Shown: positions 38,643 through 50,900 of the stretch, in pieces | How the letters are laid out: each line of letters opens with the position of its first letter | Numbering within the stretch: the first letter of the stretch is position 1 | DNA from: Saccharina japonica | Lineage: Eukaryota; Sar; Phaeophyceae; Laminariales; Laminariaceae | Direction: 5' to 3' | Length of the DNA stretch: 64,000 bases | NCBI GenBank assembly: GCA_008828725.1 | Contig: MEHQ01001556.1 | Coordinates: 45,891-109,890, forward strand | Translations under genes and position numbers: made by a program | Notes under the pieces: generated by a model | What the model was told of the DNA's origin: nothing | Database searches by the model: none | The model's input: the letters and a program-made list of their open reading frames with translations, nothing else

Positions 38643-38909
38643 TTACTCCCAGCTCTGCCATTTCATTATATCGCGGAACGCTGGACGGTCATGTGGCTCC
38701 CGCGACCAAGAAGCGTTCATCACTCGTGCCATGTCCGCGGGTGAGACTGACGGAATTTTGGGCCGATCTTCCTTGAACACCACGCGTACAAAAATGTCTC
38801 TGTGACATGCTTCGTCCTCCCACGGAATCTTCCGGGAGAACACTTCCCAAACCACCATTCCGAAGCTGTACACGTCGCTTGCGTAAGAGGTACCCTGCGA
38901 ATCAAGCAC
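38643..38909 (-). CDS. Receptor kinase last exon: kinase C-lobe
   Basis: 88 codons and a TAA stop. It reads VLDSQGTSYASDVYSFGMVV, then WEVFSRKIPWED, and ends with the conserved arginine in SREPHDRPAFRDIM, followed by KWQSWE. This is the normal end of a TKL kinase; there is no C-terminal tail. The acceptor is GTTAAG. Confidence 0.9.
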   Translation of the reverse strand: MLDSQGTSYASDVYSFGMVVWEVFSRKIPWEDEACHRDIFVRVVFKEDRPKIPSVSPADMARVMNASWSREPHDRPAFRDIMKWQSWE

Positions 38910-41900
38910 CTTAACGAGGTTTGAAATGGATTCCGGATCGGCATGAGGGACAGGAGATGACCGAAACGTGTTAAGAGTTGGCATTTACTTTCCTAAGGAT
39001 ACAAGCGACGACAAACGACAATATTCGGCGAATTAATAGTTCAATGCGGTGGAAATGTGTTCCTTCCAGGATGGACTATGATGGCTGGTTGCATGACCCC
39101 TGATCATGTTTCGTGTACCACACGAATGGTTCCACGAAGGAAGTGGCTAGATCACAGACGCTGAAGCCACAACCCTCGATCGCAATACTGATCAATTCCC
39201 TGACACTACATTCAACTGTAAATATGTGCCCATATCTCAGGCTGGATCGTTATCATATGTATAAACCGTTTGGGCCTTACGCTCCGATATGTAAAAACGA
39301 AAGTATTCACCTCGGGCGCAGCCCATGCGAAGCTCATCTGCATGCTTTGACTCCCGTCGGTCGTATAGGTGACGAGACCAGTTGAGTTGGAGAGGCGCAT
39401 CCATTTCGAGGTCCCGAAGTCCGCAATCTAAAGTTCGGCAGTAACAGCATATGGTACAATTGTCGGTAGCGGAGCATCGCTTTCATGGATGAATAGCAGT
39501 GACTACGGACGTTATCAGACTCGTCCCATGTGCTCCGGGAGAAATGGTTTCCTTCTGCAGTTGTCGGTCTCGTTCCAAGAGCAAACAACAAAGTGAAATT
39601 GCTCATATCGTTGCGGGCTCAGGTGTATGAAGCCATGCCGATTACGTTAGCCAATTGAACTGAAAGCGACATTATCACAACGGGGTCCTCGATTGAGACG
39701 AACTTCGTGAAGCCGAGTAACAACATGTCTGTTACCCCTCTGGCCCCTCTAAATAGCGACTAGACCAATGATTACGTTGTGATACTCAACCGTCTATGAC
39801 CAGCGTGAGCGCCAAGGGTAGAAGCATGTTGCTTGCACCCGTTCTGTATCACTCTTTGTGTTGAAGTCGGCCACCAATTGCTATATATAACACCGCAACC
39901 ACGCAGTGTTCATGGCGGCAGTTGCTGTCTTGTGTTATCAATAGGTGCCCTTGTAGTTCCACTGGGTTCAACAGAGAATGTCTCGTTCAACACAGGCAAT
40001 TTTATAAACCACTCTAAACGGAGATGCAACACTACAACCGGCGCCGAGGAACCGTATGGTTTTGGATATGGCACGAATCGAGTTAATACGTACCAGGTGC
40101 CCATATATACCATTGGTTCAAAACGAATGATCCAGCTATAATCAAACTCTAAGCGATATTGCATATGTAAAGAGTGAAATGATTTTATTCATGGGATACG
40201 TAAGGTGTAGCCAATATGTGCCAATTCGTACGCACAATTTGACTGAGGTTGGGGTATATCAGAATGAACGATATTGTCCAATATCTGGAGGAAACGATTT
40301 CATCTCCACTCTAATACATTCTCAATGGCCTCGTGAAATCACCTGACACTGAATCACCTAAAAACGAACGGTTTTAAGCTAAACATCAACGGCGCGCGGG
40401 GACGGTACGCATCATGTATACGCTAACTTAAACAAATGGAGTCCGGTCGTGTCTTTGGTAACCACCTGTAACAAGCGCTGGTAAACCAAGCATGCTAATC
40501 GCCCTGCGTACTGAAACAATCTGGCACACGGCTTCGGTAATCGCCATTAAGAAGCTCTTGAAACCAAAGTGTACTACTCCCCCGCGTACAGTGAAAACAT
40601 CGCCCTGTGTGTCCCTTTACGTGGCGTTCACCTTAGCTCGGCCGGCGCCATCGAAAAGTACGTTTGGTGACTTCAGGTCCCCATGGACGGTCTCCTTACG
40701 ATGCAAGAACGTCATTCCCGCGCATATGTCTCTGATGATCCGGCGAGCGTGTTCGTCAGCCAGCGGCTCCATGGAATCATGTAACAAGGCGTGCAAGTCG
40801 CCACCAGCGAGTAGCTCCATGACGAGGATGAGACAGTTTTGTCTGGATGTTATTGCGCCATAGACGGATACCGTGTGTGGACTTCTCAGCCGAATCATGG
40901 CTTGTAACTCCCTCCAAAATGCTTTACGGCGCCTGTTGTCACATCCCGCTTTCGAAGTGAGGTGCTTTATGTCGGCTGGTATTCCCCCCGGGGTGTTATT
41001 GAGTCTACCAAAATCGTGCTGGACCTGCACCACCTTAACAGTTTACCAGTTGCGGGCGTAGGGACACGAAGTTTGGCATGATGGGCAGCATGTCGGCCAT
41101 GGAATGTATCAGACGACAATATGGACACATAATGCAGGGGGAAACAAACACGTCCACTACTCGACCCGGGAGTCCGAGCAGTGAGATACAGACTTTACCC
41201 ACAGCGGAAACCGCAATCGTGGTCAACCGTTGAACTCCTAGTAAACACAACAAGTTGTACGGCATTGCATCCGGTTGGGATATTCTAAGAGTTTCAACTT
41301 CTCACCTTGGCTGCCGCGTTCCAGCCGTTATAATCGGCCATGAAAACTGTGCCGAACCCGCCCTTCCCGAGGAGTTCGTCTGTTACCGTCACATCGTCGT
41401 CTGAAATCTCGACCGCATCGAGTTTGCGTTGGCGCCGCGAACGCCGGGCTTCCAACATCAGCATTGCCGCCGAAGCCGGTTTGGACCTCTGCGGTATGTT
41501 AGGCCAATCAATATAACACACGAAGAGGGAGCAATGGGGACATGCCTTTTCTTTGGCCGCAACGTGCTTGACACGCAAAACCTCACCGAGGGGCATATGG
41601 ACATGTGTGCATTGTTCGTTGATCTTGTCGATATATATTTGGGCATAAAATATCGCAATACAACGCGTTATAGACTCTTGCATTTGTTTGTTGGTTTTGG
41701 TGGCCGGCATCCCTCTGTTGAGCTTGCCACTGGGGGCGTTGGGGACTCGTGATCATACCTCCGTTCCTTCGCTCTGGAGCCGTAGACCGCATCTCACGTC
41801 CTGCCCGAGCTTCTTGAACTCGTGTCCAATCTGCACCTGCAAGCCAAGCTGGAGGCGCCGACGAAAATGCACCACAACGTTGGCGAATACGTTTGATATT

Positions 41901-44900
41901 TGTTTTTAGAGTTTCGAACCACGCGCGACTACATATCTATAACTCGTCCAAACCACCATCACTTTCTCCGCCAATACGTATCAATCTATGTATATGCATA
42001 CGAAACGATGGCGCGTGCTAAGATATAAATTAAAATCCTCGGCTGTAACGTTTTCCGAATGACGGGGCTCCTTAAGCCCAAACCGTCGGACTTGTTCGTG
42101 ATATATTTAGCCCATGGTATTGCTCACCAGGTCGCATATACATGTTCCTCTGCACACCGTGTTCGGGTCGGGTATCGAACTCATCAAGTTACCACCATCA
42201 GAACAAACACATGGTGCATCTCTAGCGTAGCATGCGTCCCACTTAGGTATCTTAATGCCCCTAAAAGAGCAACCGGTGCCAATCGTAAACAGGTCAACCA
42301 ATGCGTCCGCAGATTCCGAAGGAGGCCAACTTCGTAATGTTCAACACAATCAGTCAAACATGTGGTGCATGCGCTGCTTTGCAGCCAGATGCTTCGGCTG
42401 TCATTTGCATAACCCCCAGTAGTGCGGACCAGTAAACTCGGTCTCACATGTAAACGGCCGATAGCCGCGTCGATGACTGCTTCCGCCTCATCCTGACGCC
42501 GCTTGAACAGTGTGGACATTATCACCTGGGAGAGCCTTCCTTTACTTTGGTATGCTTTGAATATATCCACTAGGTCACTCACGGCATCGCGTACATCCTC
42601 AACGAGCAGGCGATGAGCAGGACGGGTATGGTCGCCAACCTACGGTAGGTAATCAATGGAGTACCAGACAATGTCAAATGTATACACGTTCGACGTAGGT
42701 ATAAAACGGGCTTATCATGGACGGGTTTGCGTGCATTAGTAGTCGGTTTTTGTCTCCCTTGGTCTCGGTCACAGATCTGGGGAATTTCAATTGTGGGTGA
42801 GTAAACCGACACGTTTCACAAATGACGATGGGAGCGCGACGTCCGTCGAGCTAGCATAATCACGGTATAGCAGTACACTCCATAAAGTTTAAGAAATGAC
42901 AATGACACTTCGTTTTCGGTGCGCATAGTGTACGGCCGCACAGCGTAAGCTGGCATCACGAAATGTTCACTATAGCGCGGGGGTGTTCAGTAATCTGGCC
43001 ACTGAAATTGTTGAATGGGTTCGTAAAGAGACAACAATTGATCAGTTCAAGCAAGGTATGACGTAATATGTTTCCCTCTTTACCTTGGTATGAGCAGCCC
43101 CTTGGCCAAGCGTATGTCAAGACATTGATTCTGGCCAAGCACTTATAAGCGATATGTTTGCTTCAATGCATGGTCTTCGGTTGGTGTTACGCACGCAACG
43201 AATGTACTATCGTGTTTGAGATCGTTTGAAAACATCGTTTACTCTACAGTGGTGAGACAAACCGCGAATCTAGATATCAGACAATCAAACCGCGACTCTC
43301 AATTACTCGCATATACCCTACGTTTCGGGCTGTACGTGAGCGACTCGATTGGCAGGTTGAGCTTCCTTGCTCGTTTTAAGCGGTGTGCACGTCAGAACAA
43401 TATAAGCAGGTTTTATTCAGTGTCCTGCCACTGTTGGCGAAAGCGTCACATCAAAGCGATCTATACTGCATAATCAAATCGGAAAATCATTGAACATGAG
43501 CATACTACAATGCCGACCGAACCCGACGTAGAGCGACCTACCTCGTTCAGCAAACTCGCTGCGCGCTGGAGTAAAATCATGACCGTGCGACAACGCTTGA
43601 TCATGCCGTCAGCGACCCCAGTGAGGTCGGAGCTATCGGTAACCATGTTGACAAGGATGATCACGAATCCGGCCACCTCGGCCACACCAGGAATTTGTGA
43701 CATTCGAGCCAGCTCTTGTGCCGCCTCTAACACAGCTTGAGTAACACTTATGCCACGCACGTCCTGCTCACCACGGAGTGACACGTTTTCGCTCTCGCCT
43801 GACGCGGGATTGGCATGCCGGCTTCCCCCGTCATCACTTGGCGGTACCTGTGAACGCCTTCTTATTTGGTCTGAAGTTGAAGAGTGTCCCTCGTGGTTTT
43901 GGTCGTCCTTGATCGCGCCAACCGTCCCGTCATTCGGGTGATGGACCTGAGGCCACGCGCTTGCCGTATTGGGCACATCTACAACTGGACCATTGCTAAT
44001 GTTGTCTACGGCAGTCCGTTTGGAAGCTTCTTTCACAGTGGTCTGCTTCTGATTTTGCTCAAAAACAGAACTGCCCTCGTATTGCACCAAAACGTTCGGT
44101 GGCGATGTCGAAACGTGAACAGGAGGTCCATCAGTGAGCGAGCTGAAGTCAACGGCGGCGTCGTTGATAGTTCGGGCTCGTCTACGACACACCCATCCGG
44201 CCGCCACCATGCCAATCAACCAAATAACACTGAACGATACAGCGACCATCGTCACCTTGTCTAGCCCAGTCCCGTCGCTCGTCCGTGTGGGTACAGGTAA
44301 TAGGCTCGACATCGGTGTGTCCGTGTTCGGCATGTTGGTCGGCGTGGCCGTTGATTCTTCAGCATCAGAAGCCTGGTCGACCATCCCAGTTGGTGATGAC
44401 GTTGGTGCTTTAGACAGTAGGTCGGCATTTGGAGTTTGGGTGGGAATCGCTGCTGACTGTTGTAACGGCTGTCGAGTCGGTCTAAACAACAGTGTTGGCG
44501 CAAGAGATGGAGAAATAGTAGGCTCTGGAGTCTGGGTCAGGACTGGCAAAGGTGTGGCGCTTGCCGCGGCAGTCGTGTCCAACATAATGGCGACGAAATC
44601 GGACCCGCCAACTGCAGTGTCCGCGGCCCATGCCCCTGTCGTTGCTCCTAGCAAGAGCATATGCGCCTCCGTCGAATTTGAAGAGATACTTTTGGCGATA
44701 TCAGCACCGGTTGACCCATTCTGGTGGAACAGGACAGACAATCATCAACAAACACACGTTATGCGCATCACGTTTAAATGCGTTCCAGTCGTACATGTTG
44801 TGTCCAACTGGGGTGACACAGTTTTTAAACGCGCATCACATTGAACTGTTAATAGTGTCTCCTCACAATAATCCGCACACGACAACCGAATCACCTGCCA

Positions 44901-47900
44901 ACGCCAAACCTCGATCCCGTTTTCATCCAGCTTAACGGCAGCGAAGTCTGCGTCGCCAGAGCTTTCGAAACCCCAAACCCCAAGAGTGTACCCAGCAAGG
45001 ACCACAGACCCGTCGTCGCCTGCGACTATGCCGATGAGCACGTCTGTTTCAGCTGTGCCTCCCTGCGCCGACAGGGATTTTTGACAAAACAAATTGCTTC
45101 GGGTTGAATTGTATATTTTGAAGCCAACGGCTGGAACACGGTTTCAACCTAGCATGTGCCAATCACCAACGCGATTTCATCCAACTTGTTCATCAGCGTC
45201 CACATCAACACGCCGAGGAAAATGCAATGCAAGCCTAAGCGAAAGGCATTACCGAGCAATACTGAATTGGGGCTGTTGGCTGCTGCTTGTTCGTTTGTCT
45301 ATTGTTGTTCATTTATCTTGGGTATGGTACGTCCCGTGGGCCATGAACCACCGTCAGGCAGTTTTAAATACACAGAAGACACTCCCACAAACATCACAGA
45401 AATCGTGGCACATAGCTTGAAATTCATATTATGCATTGTCAGTTTGTTCGGCTGCCTAGTATGAGTAGCCAGAGCCGCTTACACTACTACGCCGTGGCGC
45501 AACCTGTACAAGGCAAATGTTAATAACATGCTCGACAGTCATGGGCATCCGTTATGTACATAAACAATTCGTGCATGTGACATTTGTTTGATGTTTCAAT
45601 AAATACGTGATGGGTCTAGACACAAGGCTCATCGTACTCTCTGTGTTGAGCTATCAATGTGACGTTGGACTGTTGTAGAGGTCTCTATGGTGCACTTTCG
45701 ACATGAATAGACGCCAATGCTTCACGTTCTCTCCTTCTCAAGTAATGGCAGTCAACAGTTCTCAATCGTGTATCCTCGCCCACGTTTGGTTTGCCACGTT
45801 CACCTGCCACGCCCACACTTCGTTGCCGTCGGAGTCAAGTTTGGATGCACAGAAATCCCTGTCCCCGGCATTGACACCGCTCCAGTCACCAAGTGTGTCT
45901 CCCGCCAAGAACACGGATCCATCTTTTCCGATTGCTACGGCGCGAAAGGTATCATGGTACGTCGTCCCGGCCTATCGCACAAACGTTGAAAACAAAATCG
46001 TTACCATACATCATTGGGAAACCGTATAATTAGGGTAACCGCAGAACAATACATGGATGTCAGCCACATGTTATGTAGTGTACAAGTTAATGTCCAATAA
46101 ACCGAAAAGGAGGACAACGAAACACAGATTTCACGAACAACGTCGCAGCCGTGGTGTGTTGTCTTAGATGTGACACACTTTATGGGCGCTCATACAGTTA
46201 CATCACGATACTGGTACATGCATTCCACGTGAATCGCGCCTATGCGTTCTACCCAAGAACTAATGCAAAGTAGCCGGGGGTGCACGGCCTTTAGGCGAGC
46301 CGGTTACCAGCGTGATAGCGGGTTTTTTACATTGAGTATCGTCGTTCCCACTGCATGGCTGGCCGAAAGTAGAAACAGAGTAGTACATGGTTTGCACCTA
46401 ATGGAATGAAATTTGAGGTTGACATGGCGACCAAACATCCAACTAATATGCATGTGATGGTTCTGGTTGTCAACAACGTTGGTGTATGAATGCCTTTGAG
46501 GCAGCCTTGAACGATGAATGGTTTCTGAAGGTGGCCTCTGAAAATACCCCCGACTACAGGTACACCACCCGTTGCGGTTGCAATTGGTCTACTGTGATAT
46601 AAAAGTTGATTTTTCCTACTTTATGTGGAGTCGATGCATCACAGAGTGTTTACTAGCTGAATGCAACGGAAACAAACAAGCGTAGACCGGACGAGCAGAC
46701 GTCGCATATACGGGGTCGATCGATACCCATCGCAGTAGCGCATTATTCACTGAAGGGTCATTCGAGGGGGGGGGGGGTGGATATCGTTTGCAGGTTGGCC
46801 ATGCCAACAAATTTGATAGGCTGGAGCCGAATGGTGCGCTAGATACTCTTAGTCTAGTACGAAAAAGACAATTCCGGGGTTAGAGATCCCCCAACTCCGT
46901 TCATGTTCGTGAAGACGTGAATATGATGCCATACCGCCCTTACATATTATTGGCACGTGGACCACAATAGGTTAAGAGTCTGGATCCACTCGCGAATATC
47001 TGCCATTAGACGGATCGTCTTAGCAAATTGGTATTTATTCCGTCTCAACATACTGTGTGCCGTTAAGAAGACAGGACTCCTCCTGTAACATCAATGGACA
47101 TTTCCGATATATGTTCGTAACTTAAGGTTTTTTGTGCTCAGAAAGTTGAATGATCAATTGCCGTTACTATTGGCTAGCACTCGACCGAAAACAGCATCGA
47201 ATCGACGACAGTGGTACGATGGAAGTTTGCGCTTGTCTGCGTTGTTCACGCATTGTACAGGTTCAACCTGCGACGTGATACCAGGGGTGCTAGGAATGTT
47301 TATATGTGACAAACCTTTGAAAACCCAAACAAAGATGTGCATCAACGCTGACTGTAGCATTGTAATTTGTGCATCGCATGGACAACATTACATCACATAC
47401 CACAGGTAGATGACACGTGACCACCTCCTCAACCAAACATATCGTCAATAGTGTAAAGCATGCTAACATTATCAAGGCATTTTGATAGTTCGATTGAGGG
47501 GGACCAATACTATGAAACAATCTGGTTCTAACAAACTAGCCGATGTTAACACGAGAGAGGGAGTGTCACGCGCGGAGTGACAGCGGAGGTCACGCTTTCA
47601 AACATGAGGGTAACGGAGAAATCTACTAAGAGGAAGCAGTGCAACGGAAGAGCGACCAACGCATACATGTGGCAGAGATAGTGAACACCAAGTGCCCAAA
47701 CAGACGACATTGGATAGTCGAGGCACAAACATGATGTTAGGGTGCCTAGTTTTGTCAATGCGTGGTTTCATTTCCAAATTTTTCAACGAAAGCACGTTGG
47801 TGCTAGAACGTAAATTCTGCATCGCGGTAAGATATACTGCCACGGTGGTGCTGTTCAAGTAGCGGATCAGTGATTTCACACGAATCAATGCCCGTGCAGC

Positions 47901-50900
47901 TTGACCAAAGATGCGGACCGTCTGGGGGAGAGGGCGCCTCGAAGGTAGGCAGCTTCCAGATGATAACCAATTTCACACACGCCTCGGCATGACCTATATA
48001 GCGCCAAAACCGAAATTTCGACTTACCGTCGCGCGGCGTTGCTGCGTTCAATATTGGTGTTGTATGGGTTTAGACGACGCCATTCTCCTCCAAACGCGCA
48101 GCCGTGCCGAACCTCCGCACGTTTTGTGCCATGCTTGGAATGTATCTCCTTGTTTGGGGATCGTGCTACACGTTTTAATCCTTCGACCCGATCCGATGGG
48201 GCGTGGGCCACGTCACGAGGGGCTGAACCACCCTATCGAAAAGTCTACCTGTGATGGAGTGTTAAACGATACACCTCCCCGGCTTTCGAAACACTTGGGG
48301 TTGGATAACAAAGCTATTAATAGTGCAACCCTTCAAGTCTGCTACGACCAAGACCATAGACAACATACGGCAAATCGTTGCATACACGACATTCGCCCCC
48401 CCCGAACCTAAATAATACACTCAGTAATATGCGTTAAACGTCGGTATCCTCTTATCCTGTCGCGGTAGTTACGCGGGCGGCAGTTACAACGGTTCAATGA
48501 AGGCCCGAACGTACCCGTTCTGTGCCGACGAGACGATGCATCTGTCCCAGGACATTATACTGCTCGTTAATATTCGTATTGACCATGAAGCCAGGAGACT
48601 GCGTTAATTAATATTCCTCTCGCCTCTTGTACGAAATCAGGCGGAAGTATCCGTTACGAGCGACCGAATGAAACACTAGTTTTTTAGGTAAAGACTGCTC
48701 AGACCCCCCGTACCGTTTCCTCCTGTGTGAATGTTGGATTGATTTTGTTTTAGTATCACAAATGCAGGGGCGTCAGTAAATCACCATATCCTATTGAATA
48801 TGATGTGCACAGGTAATACTTTCATGGAGTATCTGTGAGCTTCACAATACCCCCCCTTGAATATTAGAGCCCTTTACCAAGTCCAAAGATCGACTGGGTC
48901 GCACTAAGTATTGTGCAGTACCGACTAACGAGAATACCCGCCATGTTCAATTTAACAAAAGGGTCGAACATCGTCCGTGGCTTTTAGAGGCACAATGTGT
49001 AAGAGTGTAAATGATACGCAGGGAGATGGAATATCGCACGTATACAATATTTTGAATTTAATATATTTCGCGACAGACAACATAGACGTATCGACCACAA
49101 CCCGCATATGGACACTGACCCACATACCTGCCACCTCCACACTTGTCTCCGGTCGGAATCGATTTTAAGAGCAGCAAAATCAGACGACCCATTGTGGAGA
49201 CCGTGCCAGTCTCCTTCTGTCCTACCAGCGAAAACAAGGGAACCGTTCTCTCCGACAGCTGCGGCTTCTATGTTATCAGCCGCAGTGGTTCCATCCTGTC
49301 GAAACCGTTAACACGGTAGGGAAGGCAACGGCGTTCAACCGTAAACGAAGTGGCCGTCGGGCTAAGTTCAAAACCTTGAGTGACGCTGAAATATTGTGTG
49401 AAAATAGTGTGACGCAGCTACGGTTGCAGGAAATACTATTAAATAGAACAAATCAATAAACCACGAGGATTCTGCACAACGACAATGAGCAACAGAGTAA
49501 ACCTGCGGGCCCCGTCCTGGAACTTGTAGCTGGGAGTATCCATTGACAAGAGCAACGATATTGCAAGCGATATATCTAGCATGTAAACTATGCACCAAAT
49601 GTCGTATTGCATATTTATTGAATTTAAGAAACATCCCTTGCAGTGCCTCGCAGCGAAATGTGCGGCTGGCAGTGACGCCTTTGATTTTAGTACCGACGAA
49701 TTTGAACGGAATGCATACACGCACAGCGGCCAGAAACCAAATCCGAAACACGACCGCCGCTGCCGTCTGCGACCAAGGTCAACAGTTCAAAGGCATAATG
49801 TTCCCCTAGTCGGTGTCGGTGTGAACCACACCGTACAAACCCCTGCTTCTCCGCACTCAAACACAGGATTGTAATTAATGCGTGGCACGAGCTTCAACTC
49901 CTTCCGTACACACTGACGGCTATGATTTTCCCCGAGTACGCGTACAGTCATGGAGGAGTATATATATAAAGGCATGAAGCACTGGACGCATTTGCCACGA
50001 ATCTATATTACCTGCCATGTCCATATCAATTTGCCGTTCACGTCTAGTTTAGACGCAGCAAAGTCCTGGCCACCCAGGTTGGTCCCGTTCCAATCGCCCC
50101 CTGTAGACCCAGCTAGTATTGTTGATCCATCGTCCATCATCGCAAGTGCGTAAACCAAGTCGTCTCCAGAAGTTCCCTCCTTTCGGACGAGAGCACAGTA
50201 AACACGATTGAAATGGTCGAACGCTGGAATACGTTTTGTTGGAAAGGTTACGCAATACATTAACTACTTTGCGTCAGCCAGACACCGTCTGAGCTAACCC
50301 CTTAATCCTTCGTATACATACACTTTCAGAACACAATCGGCTCTAACGATGGCCGACGTTTATCGACCTTAGAGTCCGCATGCGACGACATCATACACGC
50401 ATAGAGGTTCAACAATATGTGTGTGCTCTATAACATCAAGCCTTGTGCTCGTGTCCAATTCGTACTAGACATAGCACTGTCATTACTGCAGGTTTGGTCG
50501 ACGTACATTGAGATCGACAGTACAGGCAGGCTGTCGTACCTCGTGTTCTCGGCACATCGGTCAACCCACTTTGGCCTCGAAGATGTCTCACCTCCCACTT
50601 CCACATCTGAGCACCATCCACATCGAGTTTGGTGCCCATAAATCCGCCACCCAAACGAGATCCTACTATGACGACGGATTCGTCTTCTGTCATAGCCAAA
50701 GCCGACACCAAGTCACTGACCTCGGTCCCATCCTGTCACACACGGAATCATGACATACGTCTACAGCTCAGAAATTGCATCTGCTCCTGTTGGGTATTGG
50801 CACAGGGTCTTCACAGCGATATACGGATCACCGTACAGCTCTACTACAGTATAATGAACATGTCTGAGGTGGACTACGTGCTCGTGCTTCGCAGTTTGTG

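Noticed and set aside
44134-44844. 236-codon plus-strand frame
   Set aside because: Shadow of the receptor's stalk exon on the opposite strand; the minus strand carries the blade, membrane and bundle sequence.
47911-48411. 166-codon plus-strand frame in a receptor intron
   Set aside because: No recognisable domain, no SBBP signal on either strand, and no splice context; probably chance.
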